From Clostridia bacterium (lineage in GTDB: Bacteria; Bacillota; Clostridia; Christensenellales; QALW01): a stretch of 5,041 nucleotides of DNA. The stretch covers positions 1 through 5,041 of the forward strand of contig JAGCSD010000188.1 of the NCBI GenBank assembly GCA_017964345.1, given 5' to 3'. A program made the translations under genes and the position numbers. The notes under the pieces are model-generated. The model was given only the letters and a program-made list of their open reading frames with translations, made no database searches and was not told the origin of the DNA. Below are positions 1-5,041 of the stretch, piece after piece. Numbering within the stretch: position 1 is the first letter of the stretch; each line of letters opens with the position of its first letter.

Positions 1-611
1 GGCGCGACCGCAAAACGCAGGCGATCCTGCCTTGGCGCGGCAAGATCCTGAACGTGGAAAAGGCGCGGCTCGACCACATGCTTCAAAACAACGAGATCCG
101 CTCCATGATCACCGCGTTCGGAGCCGGGATCAACGACGATTTTGACGAAAGCAAACTCCGCTACCATAAGATCATTTGTATGACGGATGCCGACGTGGAC
201 GGTTCGCATATCCGCACGCTGCTTTTGACGTTTTTCTTCCGGCACATGCCGCAGTTGATCGCCGGCGGATACGTGTACGCCGCACAGCCGCCGCTGTTCA
301 AGGTGACAATGACGCGCACCAAGCAAGTGTATTATTTCTATTCCGACGAGGAACTGAACCGGTATCTAGATTCGATCAACCGGCAGAATTACGAGGTAGC
401 GCGGTACAAAGGTCTGGGGGAGATGAGCAGCGAACAGCTTTTTGAAACGACCATGAACCCCGAAACGCGTATTTTAAAGCGCGTCACGATGAAGGACGCG
501 ATCGCCGCGGATCAGATCTTTACGATCCTGATGGGAGACGAAGTGGAACCGCGCAGGCAGTTCATTGAAGAAAACGCACGGCTCGTCAGCAACGACGAAC
601 TGGATATCTAA
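1..611 (+). CDS. gyrB: DNA gyrase subunit B, C-terminal part (5' end outside window)
   Basis: This is the last ~202 codons of the gyrase B subunit, read from base 3 to a TAA at 609-611. GyrB is the ATPase subunit that works with GyrA as an A2B2 enzyme to introduce negative supercoils into cytoplasmic DNA. The visible part opens with [21 protein letters not shown], the conserved stretch of the TOPRIM region. DADVDGSHI follows at 186-212; its aspartates bind the catalytic Mg2+. RYKGLGEM lies at 402-425, followed by the usual MNPETR segment and a short C-terminus (DELDI). The N-terminal GHKL ATPase and transducer domains and the EGDSA glutamate lie upstream of the window. No disruption is visible, and there is no long insertion of the kind seen in some gammaproteobacterial GyrB. 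A ParE identity is less likely because the next gene carries an intact GyrA-box. The gene sits 14 bases before gyrA, and its stop codon overlaps the gyrA ribosome binding site. Confidence 0.97.
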   Translation, partial: RDRKTQAILPWRGKILNVEKARLDHMLQNNEIRSMITAFGAGINDDFDESKLRYHKIICMTDADVDGSHIRTLLLTFFFRHMPQLIAGGYVYAAQPPLFKVTMTRTKQVYYFYSDEELNRYLDSINRQNYEVARYKGLGEMSSEQLFETTMNPETRILKRVTMKDAIAADQIFTILMGDEVEPRRQFIEENARLVSNDELDI

Positions 612-620
612 GGGGGTGAG
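611..620 (+). promoter_or_regulatory. Ribosome binding site of gyrA, overlapping the gyrB stop
   Basis: AGGGGGTGAG lies 5 bases before ATG 626. With one base difference it matches the extended Shine-Dalgarno AAGGAGGTGA, and the G in place of A can still pair with U of the 16S tail. Its first base is the last base of the gyrB TAA, so translation of gyrA is probably coupled to that of gyrB. It fixes the gyrA start at 626. Confidence 0.85.
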
Positions 621-625
621 CGAAT

Positions 626-2443
626 ATGGACGAACAGAGCAGAATTATCGACATTGACATTGAATCCGAGGTCAAAAAATCGTTTATTTCCTACGCTATG
701 GCGGTCAATATCAGCCGCGCTCTTCCCGACGTGCGCGACGGCTTGAAACCGGTACACCGCCGCATTTTGTATTCTATGTATGAAAGCGGGTATACCTATG
801 ACAAACCCACGCGCAAAAGCGCGCGTATCGTGGGCGACGTCATGGGTAAATACCATCCGCACGGCGATTCGTCGATCTATGACGCGCTGGTGCGTTTGGC
901 GCAGCCGTTTTCCATTCGCTACACGCTGGCGTTCGGGCAAGGAAATTTCGGCACGGTGGACGGAGATCCCGCCGCCGCGTCGCGGTATACCGAAGCCAAA
1001 CTGTCTAAGATCGCCGGGGAGCTTTTGGCGGATATCGATAAAGAAACCGTCGATTTCTACCCCAATTTCGACGAAACGGAATTACAGCCGCGCGTTCTGC
1101 CCAGCCGGTTCCCGAACCTTTTGGTCAACGGCTCGGACGGTATCGCCGTAGGCATGGCGACCAATATTCCGCCGCACAATCTGCGCGAAGTCATTGACGG
1201 CGTGGTCGCGCTGATCGACAATTCCGATATCACCGTCGAGGAACTGATGGAGCATATCAAAGGTCCTGATTTCCCCACGGCGGCGCAGATTATGGGCATT
1301 TCCGGTATTCGCGATATGTATCTGACCGGGCGCGGCAGGATCGTCACACGCGCCAAAAGCGAGATCGAGGAACTGCCCGGCAACAGATTCCGCATTATCG
1401 TCACCGAGATTCCGTATCAGGTCAATAAAGCGCGTTTGGTGGAGCGTATCGCCGAACTGTACAAGGACAAGCAGTTTGAGGGGCTCTCCGCCCTGCGCGA
1501 TGAATACAATAAGGACGGTATGCGGATCGTCATTGAACTGAAAAAAGACGTTAATCCGCAGGTCGTGCTGAATTTCCTTTATAAGCACACGCAGCTGCAG
1601 GACAGCTTCGGTGCGATCATGCTGGCGCTCGTGGACGGCGAACCGCGCGTGCTGAACTTAAAAGAAATGCTCTATTACTATTTGGAGCATCAAAAGACCG
1701 TCGTAACGCGGCGCACGCAGTATGATCTCGACAAGGCGCTGGCGCGCGCGCATTTGGTGGAGGGCTTCCTGCACGCGCTGGACGTGATCGATCAGGTCGT
1801 TGCCTTGATCCGTTCCTCGCATACGACGGAGATCGCCCGTGACCGGTTGATGAATGAGCTGGATTTCACGCTGGAGCAAGCCAAAGCCATTCTGGATATG
1901 CGTCTTGCCCGTTTGACGGGACTGGAGAGAGAAAAACTGGAAGCGGAATTTGCGGACCTGCAGGCGAATATCGCGCGTTTTCGCGCCATTCTGGCGGATC
2001 CTCAGCTCGTGCTGGATATTATTCGCGAAGAGATCCTGGTCATCAAGGACAAGTACGGTGATGACCGCCGCACCGAAATTACGCCGTTTGAAGATGAGAT
2101 CGATCTCGAATCGCTCATTCAGCAGGAGGACATGGTCGTGACCATGACGCACTTCGGCTACGTCAAGCGCGTGCCGATGGACACCTACCGCGCTCAAAAA
2201 CGCGGAGGAAAGGGTATTACGGCGTTGACGACGCGCGACGAAGACTTCGTGGAGCGCGTGATGGTCGCGAACACCCACACCGATATTTTGTTCTTTACCA
2301 CGCGCGGACGTGTGTTCTCGCTACGCTGCTATCAGATTCCCGAGGCAGGGCGCACCGCTAAGGGAAGCGCGATCGTGAACCTCTTGAACCTCGACGCCGG
2401 CGAAAAGGTGACGACGGTCATCAATCTGCCGGAAGAGGAATAG
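626..2443 (+). CDS. gyrA: DNA gyrase subunit A, N-terminal portion ending at an in-frame TAG
   Basis: GyrA is the DNA breakage-reunion subunit of gyrase. This 605-residue frame holds the winged-helix domain with catalytic R120-Y121 (TAT at 986-988) in [11 protein letters not shown], the tower and coiled-coil regions (about 150-490), and the start of the C-terminal pinwheel. The GyrA-box QKRGGKG is at residues 524-530 (2195-2215), which marks gyrase rather than topoisomerase IV. The quinolone-resistance region reads [12 protein letters not shown], with Ser82 and Asp86 (E. coli 83 and 87) in their usual susceptible-type states. The frame stops after LPEEE at TAG 2441-2443, just after what I assign as pinwheel blade 2. 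GyrA is normally 800-880 residues, so this piece lacks about four blades. They follow in the same frame from 2444 to 3121. If the TAG is an error or is decoded, this is the first three quarters of one 831-codon gene; otherwise the product is truncated. Identity is certain; the true 3' end is not. Confidence 0.95.
   Translation: MDEQSRIIDIDIESEVKKSFISYAMAVNISRALPDVRDGLKPVHRRILYSMYESGYTYDKPTRKSARIVGDVMGKYHPHGDSSIYDALVRLAQPFSIRYTLAFGQGNFGTVDGDPAAASRYTEAKLSKIAGELLADIDKETVDFYPNFDETELQPRVLPSRFPNLLVNGSDGIAVGMATNIPPHNLREVIDGVVALIDNSDITVEELMEHIKGPDFPTAAQIMGISGIRDMYLTGRGRIVTRAKSEIEELPGNRFRIIVTEIPYQVNKARLVERIAELYKDKQFEGLSALRDEYNKDGMRIVIELKKDVNPQVVLNFLYKHTQLQDSFGAIMLALVDGEPRVLNLKEMLYYYLEHQKTVVTRRTQYDLDKALARAHLVEGFLHALDVIDQVVALIRSSHTTEIARDRLMNELDFTLEQAKAILDMRLARLTGLEREKLEAEFADLQANIARFRAILADPQLVLDIIREEILVIKDKYGDDRRTEITPFEDEIDLESLIQQEDMVVTMTHFGYVKRVPMDTYRAQKRGGKGITALTTRDEDFVERVMVANTHTDILFFTTRGRVFSLRCYQIPEAGRTAKGSAIVNLLNLDAGEKVTTVINLPEEE
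2441..2443 (+). other. In-frame amber codon (codon 606) interrupting gyrA
   Basis: The TAG lies in the gyrA frame between INLPEEE and ARRGMNRIMATRQG. The reading frame is identical on both sides (2456 minus 626 is divisible by 3), so there is no net frameshift. The codon falls in the loop joining two pinwheel blades, where the family varies in length and sequence. One base change from GAG, AAG, CAG, TGG, TCG, TTG, TAT or TAC would produce it. GAG is attractive because it would simply extend the run of three glutamates. No recoding structure is obvious next to it. Confidence 0.9.
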
Positions 2444-2455
2444 GCTCGTCGCGGT

Positions 2456-3121
2456 ATGAACCGGATCATGGCGACGCGGCAAGGTTTCATCAAGAAAACG
2501 CCGCTGGAGGACTTCCGCATTCGCAAAAACGGCTTGATCGCCATCGTCCTGCGTGAGGGGGACGATCTGATCCAGGTCGCGCTGACAAGCGGAGAGGATG
2601 AAGTTTTGCTTGCTACCGCCAAGGGTAAAGCGATCCGTTTTGAAGAAAAACTCGTTCGTCCTATGGGACGCGGCACGATGGGCGTGACCGCCATGAACTT
2701 AGCCGACGACGACCGCGTGGTCAATATGGCGATCGTCAAGCCCGAACACACGATCCTGACGGTCACCGAAAACGGTTTCGGCAAAAAGACCGACGTTGCC
2801 GAATATCGCTTGACCGGGCGTAACTGCAAGGGTATCATTACGCACGTTCTGACGGAGGAAACCGGCGATATCGTCGATATGGCGGCGGTCACGGGTGAAG
2901 AAGATATGCTTCTGATCACCGACGACGGCACGATCATTCGCACCGAGGTCGCGCAACTGCGTACCATGGGCCGCGCGACCAGAGGCGTTCACGTCATGCG
3001 TCTTGCCGATAACGCGCGTGTCGTAGCGATTGCGCTCGCACCGCACGAAGACGAGCAGAATGAAGAAGATATCGCAGACACCTCCGAAACCAGCGCGAAC
3101 GATACGATAGAAACGCTCTAA
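2456..3121 (+). CDS. gyrA: DNA gyrase subunit A, C-terminal pinwheel portion downstream of the TAG
   Basis: This 221-residue frame is the rest of the GyrA C-terminal domain, which wraps DNA so that gyrase supercoils rather than relaxes. Four blade-like repeats can be read, each opening with a hydrophobic strand and a short G-containing turn: RIMATRQGFIKKT, VLLATAKGKAIRF, TILTVTENGFGKKT and MLLITDDGTIIRT. Each is followed by a G-containing segment such as MGRGTMGV or MGRATRGV. An acidic tail of about 26 residues follows (HEDEQNEED and on); such tails tune supercoiling in some gyrases. The frame is open from base 2444, directly after the TAG. ATG 2456 is only the first possible restart, with weak upstream support: TAGG 11 bases before it and AGAGGA 16 bases before it. 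Most likely this is not a separate gene but the end of gyrA, reached if the TAG is an error or is read through. Reinitiation giving a separate C-terminal protein cannot be excluded. Confidence 0.9.
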   Translation: MNRIMATRQGFIKKTPLEDFRIRKNGLIAIVLREGDDLIQVALTSGEDEVLLATAKGKAIRFEEKLVRPMGRGTMGVTAMNLADDDRVVNMAIVKPEHTILTVTENGFGKKTDVAEYRLTGRNCKGIITHVLTEETGDIVDMAAVTGEEDMLLITDDGTIIRTEVAQLRTMGRATRGVHVMRLADNARVVAIALAPHEDEQNEEDIADTSETSANDTIETL

Positions 3122-3139
3122 AAAAGGACGGCTGATACA

Positions 3140-3460
3140 ATGAAAAAGATCTTACAAATTGCCGGATCAATTTATCTGGGATTCAGCTTCGGCTGTATCT
3201 CTTGTGTGATGCCGCATTTTCTTCTGCTGAATTTGGCGCTTTCCGCCGATCCAACCAACGCGTCGATCTGGGCAGGGGAGAGCTTTGCGAGCGCACTGAT
3301 CGCCGGTGTTCTTCTGTACGTGTATCACTACCGCAAAAAACGCGAGCACGAAGACGGCAATCTGTGGTTCCAGATCGGCGGCTGGAGTTTTGTTTTCGGC
3401 GCAGTGCTGGTCGGAATTTTGCTGTTCATTTATTCTGCAAACGCCGTTTATAAAATTTAG
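3140..3460 (+). CDS. Small three-helix membrane protein of unknown function
   Basis: I do not recognise this 106-residue protein. Three hydrophobic segments are visible: about residues 5-34 (after a basic MKK start, with two cysteines at 19 and 22 in GCISC), 46-64 (ESFASALIAGVLLYVYHY) and 79-99. The basic cluster RKKREHE after the second segment suggests that loop is cytoplasmic, which puts the C-terminus outside. The first segment could be a signal anchor; I see no convincing cleavage site or lipobox. AAGGA at 3124-3128 lies 11 bases before ATG 3140. The gene starts 18 bases after the gyrA TAA and ends 27 bases before dut, so it is probably co-transcribed with both. Codon use and base composition look like the neighbours. 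It ends in TAG (3458-3460), in the same frame as dut. The uninterrupted helices and ribosome binding site support a real gene, but no function can be assigned. Confidence 0.75.
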   Translation: MKKILQIAGSIYLGFSFGCISCVMPHFLLLNLALSADPTNASIWAGESFASALIAGVLLYVYHYRKKREHEDGNLWFQIGGWSFVFGAVLVGILLFIYSANAVYKI

Positions 3461-3487
3461 TCAGTCGCCGCTTTGGGGAGAAATCGT

Positions 3488-3922
3488 ATGAAAATGCTTT
3501 TTCAAAAACTGGATCCGCGCGCCATTCAACCGGCGTATGCGTCAAAAAGCGCGGCAGGAGCCGATCTGTACGCTCTTCTTGACGAACCGCTTTCGATCGC
3601 TCCGCAGGAAACGCACTTTGTCCGAACCGGGATCGCGGCGGCGATCCCCGAAGGCTACGTCGGACTTGTCTGCGCACGCAGCGGTTTGGCGTGCAAGCAG
3701 GATTTAGCGCCCGCCAACAAAGTGGGTGTGATTGATAGTGACTATCGCGGTGAAGTGATGGTTGCTCTGCATAATCACGGACAGGAAACGCGCACCGTCC
3801 GGAACGGCGACCGTATTGCACAGATGCTGATTATGCCTGTTTTGCAGGCACAGTGGGAGGAAACCGCTTTTTTAGAGGAAACAGAACGCGGAAATGGTGG
3901 ATTCGGCTCCACCGGACGCTGA
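3488..3922 (+). CDS. dut: Deoxyuridine 5'-triphosphate nucleotidohydrolase (dUTPase)
   Basis: This enzyme hydrolyses dUTP to dUMP and pyrophosphate, which keeps uracil out of DNA and supplies dUMP for thymidylate synthesis. At 144 residues it has the usual length of the homotrimeric family, and all five motifs are present in order: I, SAAGADLYA (21-29); II, ARSGLA (63-68); III, GVIDSDYRGE (80-89), with likely catalytic Asp83 and uracil-contacting Tyr86; IV, NGDRIAQ (106-112); V, RGNGGFGSTG (134-143). Motif V is the mobile arm that closes over the phosphates. ATG 3488 was chosen because GGGGAGA (3475-3481) lies 6 bases upstream. An in-frame TTG at 3473 overlaps that site and is unlikely to be the start. 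ATG 3494 is a less likely alternative. The gene follows the small membrane protein by 27 bases and probably belongs to the gyrBA transcription unit. The sequence looks fully functional. Confidence 0.97.
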   Translation: MKMLFQKLDPRAIQPAYASKSAAGADLYALLDEPLSIAPQETHFVRTGIAAAIPEGYVGLVCARSGLACKQDLAPANKVGVIDSDYRGEVMVALHNHGQETRTVRNGDRIAQMLIMPVLQAQWEETAFLEETERGNGGFGSTGR

Positions 3923-3929
3923 TTTTTTT
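3888..3929 (+). terminator. Possible intrinsic terminator overlapping the end of dut
   Basis: GGTGGA (3896-3901) and TCCACC (3908-3913) form a perfect six-base-pair stem around the loop TTCGGC. A further GCG (3888-3890) and CGC (3917-3919) can extend it across an internal loop. Seven T residues follow at 3923-3929, directly after the dut stop. The stem-to-T distance is 9 bases for the core stem and 3 bases for the extended form, so this is not ideal. A strong promoter just downstream fits a unit boundary here. Confidence 0.45.
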
Positions 3930-3979
3930 AAAATTTATATACAAGGAGACTTGACAAAAATGCCGTGATGTGTTATATT
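3926..3979 (+). promoter_or_regulatory. Strong sigma-A-type promoter for the glycan-enzyme gene
   Basis: The -35 box TTGACA (3951-3956) matches consensus exactly. A 17-base spacer leads to the -10 box TATATT (3974-3979), which differs from TATAAT at one position. TG at 3971-3972 gives an extended -10. The AT-rich segment 3923-3943 lies where an UP element would sit. Transcription should start near 3986-3989, giving a leader of about 25 bases before ATG 4014. It probably makes the downstream gene independent of the gyrase unit. No clear operator was seen. Confidence 0.85.
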
Positions 3980-4000
3980 CGGGTTTGTATAAACGTTAGT

Positions 4001-4009
4001 AGGACGTGA
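4001..4009 (+). promoter_or_regulatory. Ribosome binding site for the gene at 4014
   Basis: AGGACGTGA matches AGGAGGTGA at eight of nine positions and ends 4 bases before ATG 4014. The in-frame TAA at 3990-3992 excludes a longer protein, so this site and the stop together fix the start. Confidence 0.7.
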
Positions 4010-4013
4010 GAGT

Positions 4014-5041
4014 ATGCCTAAACAGGTAGAAACAGCGAAGCTTCGATGGCTTCGACGCAAAATCATTCTGTTTATATGGGATTTTTTCAGCGTGGCGATC
4101 GCCATGCTTCTGGCGCTTTTAACGGAGGGAACGACTGTCTTTACGGTGTTCCTCGGTCATAGAGCTTTTTATATCTGCTTTTTATTAAACATACTGATTT
4201 GCTCCGGCTTATTTATGGCTTTTCATCTTTATCAGGACGATCCGGATTCCATTGGCGCGCTGTCGGGGATAAAACTGATCGGTTCGGTCATCGGCGTGAC
4301 AATCGCGCATACGCTGGCGCTCCTCTTTCTCTTCCAAGACACGCCGCCGATAGTGACGCCGTATTATATTCCGCTGTTTTTCTTTATTTTGCTGTTTCTT
4401 GCGGCATTCACACGGTATCTTAAACGTGCGGTACAAGCCCTGCACTCTTCTGCCGCCCGTCTGAGCAACGGCAATCACGGCAACGGTCATACGCGCGTCA
4501 TGATTGTCGGCGCGGGCGAAGCCGGTACCGTTCTGTTGAGGGAAATCGAGCATTCCGACAAATTGAGCCTTACGGCGGTCTGTCTGGTGGATGACGATCC
4601 GATGAAACTCGGAAATCACATTTTCGGAGTTCCCGTGGCGGGCAATCGTGACCGTATTCCCGAACTGGTCAAAAAATACAGCGTACACGAGATTTACATT
4701 GCGATCCCCTCTCTGCACGGAGAAGAATTAGGTAAGCTTGTATCCAAGGCGCATGAAACGGGTTGCCGCGTCAAAATGCTGCCCGGTATTTATCAGTTGA
4801 TTAATGGCGATATATCCTTGCATGCCCTAAGAGAAGTCAGCATTGAAGACCTGCTGGCGCGCGACGCCATTCACTTAAACAACGAAGCGGCGAGCGCCTA
4901 TCTGGAAGACAAGATTATTATGGTTACCGGCGGGGGCGGGTCCATCGGCAGTGAATTATGTCGGCAGATCGCTTCGCATCACCCGCACCAACTGATTATT
5001 TTAGATATTTATGAAAACAACGCCTACGATATTCAGCAGGA
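4014..5041 (+). CDS. Membrane-anchored nucleotide-sugar dehydratase/epimerase, FlaA1/CapD/WbpM family (3' end outside window)
   Basis: The first 342 residues of a protein whose family is usually about 600-650 long. After a basic start (KLRWLRRK) come about four membrane helices, near residues 17-37, 50-72, 86-108 and 116-133. A first Rossmann-like domain follows, with RVMIVGAGEAG at 161-171, as in the CoA-binding-like part of long family members. The linker SIEDLLARDAIHLN (276-289) is typical and leads into the catalytic NAD(P)-binding domain with VTGGGGSIGSELCRQI (304-319) and the LDIYENNAYDIQQ stretch (330-342). The catalytic Tyr/Lys lie beyond the window. Family members act on UDP-N-acetylglucosamine or related sugars, commonly as 4,6-dehydratases at the inner membrane, providing modified sugars for capsule, O-antigen, teichoic-type polymers or protein glycans. 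Exact substrate cannot be read here. The gene has its own strong promoter and is probably the first of a surface-glycan operon. The start is supported by the ribosome binding site and an upstream in-frame stop. Confidence 0.93.
   Translation, partial: MPKQVETAKLRWLRRKIILFIWDFFSVAIAMLLALLTEGTTVFTVFLGHRAFYICFLLNILICSGLFMAFHLYQDDPDSIGALSGIKLIGSVIGVTIAHTLALLFLFQDTPPIVTPYYIPLFFFILLFLAAFTRYLKRAVQALHSSAARLSNGNHGNGHTRVMIVGAGEAGTVLLREIEHSDKLSLTAVCLVDDDPMKLGNHIFGVPVAGNRDRIPELVKKYSVHEIYIAIPSLHGEELGKLVSKAHETGCRVKMLPGIYQLINGDISLHALREVSIEDLLARDAIHLNNEAASAYLEDKIIMVTGGGGSIGSELCRQIASHHPHQLIILDIYENNAYDIQQ

Noticed and set aside
1082..1588. 168-codon open frame on the - strand
   Set aside because: Shadow of the conserved gyrA tower region; no family resemblance.
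1658..2278. 206-codon open frame on the - strand
   Set aside because: It is antisense to the GyrA coiled-coil and first blade. The opposite strand is clearly coding, and the translation has no recognisable motif.
2441..2443. Frameshift or insertion element as the cause of the gyrA break
   Set aside because: Frame is identical on both sides, no extra sequence or repeats flank the site, and protein alignment by eye continues smoothly; a single-base substitution is enough.
2441..2443. Selenocysteine insertion
   Set aside because: The codon is TAG, not TGA, and GyrA has no redox residue in this loop.
2332..2967. 211-codon open frame on the - strand spanning the gyrA amber site
   Set aside because: It lies fully opposite conserved gyrA sequence, has a serine/arginine-rich composition typical of an antisense shadow, and has no supporting start signals or recognisable domain.
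3473..3487. Upstream in-frame TTG as the dut start
   Set aside because: The TTG overlaps the GGGGAGA ribosome binding site for ATG 3488 and would add five residues not typical of the family.
3426..3821. 131-codon open frame on the - strand across the start of dut
   Set aside because: Covers conserved dUTPase codons on the other strand and shows no recognisable protein.
3943..3967. Tiny open frame after AAGGAG (start near 3951 or 3960)
   Set aside because: It ends within six codons and overlaps the promoter boxes, so it would lie upstream of the predicted transcript start.
3992..4009. Repeated ACGT around the leader as a possible operator
   Set aside because: Only four bases per arm, each self-complementary; too short to distinguish from chance.
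4209..4718. 169-codon open frame on the - strand
   Set aside because: Opposite the membrane and first Rossmann region of the sugar-nucleotide enzyme, which matches its family well in the + frame; the antisense translation is rich in Arg and Gln with no motif.

Overview
The window looks like chromosomal DNA from a moderately GC-rich member of the Bacillota, probably of clostridial type. The evidence is the gyrB-gyrA gene pair, near-consensus AGGAGG-type ribosome binding sites, a textbook sigma-A-like promoter, and GyrA sequence such as [20 protein letters not shown]. The genus cannot be fixed from this sequence alone. All convincing genes lie on the + strand and there is no gene-free stretch over 300 bases.

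Region 1 (1-3121) is the DNA gyrase locus. The 3' end of gyrB (TOPRIM and C-terminal part) is followed after 14 bases by gyrA. gyrA is the anomaly of the window. Its reading frame is interrupted by a single in-frame amber codon (TAG, 2441-2443, codon 606) and then continues in the same frame to a normal end at 3121. The total of 831 codons is a normal GyrA length, and every family motif looked for is intact on both sides. The TAG falls in the exposed, variable loop between what I assign as blades 2 and 3 of the C-terminal DNA-wrapping pinwheel. It could be a sequencing or assembly error, a real nonsense mutation, a suppressed or read-through UAG, or a split gene with reinitiation at ATG 2456.

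Region 2 (3122-3922) appears to continue the same transcription unit. It holds an unrecognised 106-residue three-helix membrane protein, then a complete trimeric-type dUTPase (dut) with all five motifs. The membrane protein also ends in TAG and is in the same frame as dut, so the only two TAG codons that end a reading frame here are both followed by open in-frame sequence. A hairpin with a T-tract at the end of dut may terminate this unit.

Region 3 (3923-5041) starts a new unit. A strong promoter (TTGACA, 17-base spacer, TATATT with an extended -10 TG and an AT-rich upstream element) drives a gene cut off by the window end. That gene encodes a membrane-anchored nucleotide-sugar dehydratase/epimerase of the FlaA1/CapD/WbpM family, often found in surface polysaccharide or glycan loci.

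Functionally, the first unit combines DNA topology (gyrase) with nucleotide-pool sanitation (dUTPase). The second unit is probably the start of cell-surface glycan synthesis. I see no mobile element, CRISPR array, tRNA or rRNA.
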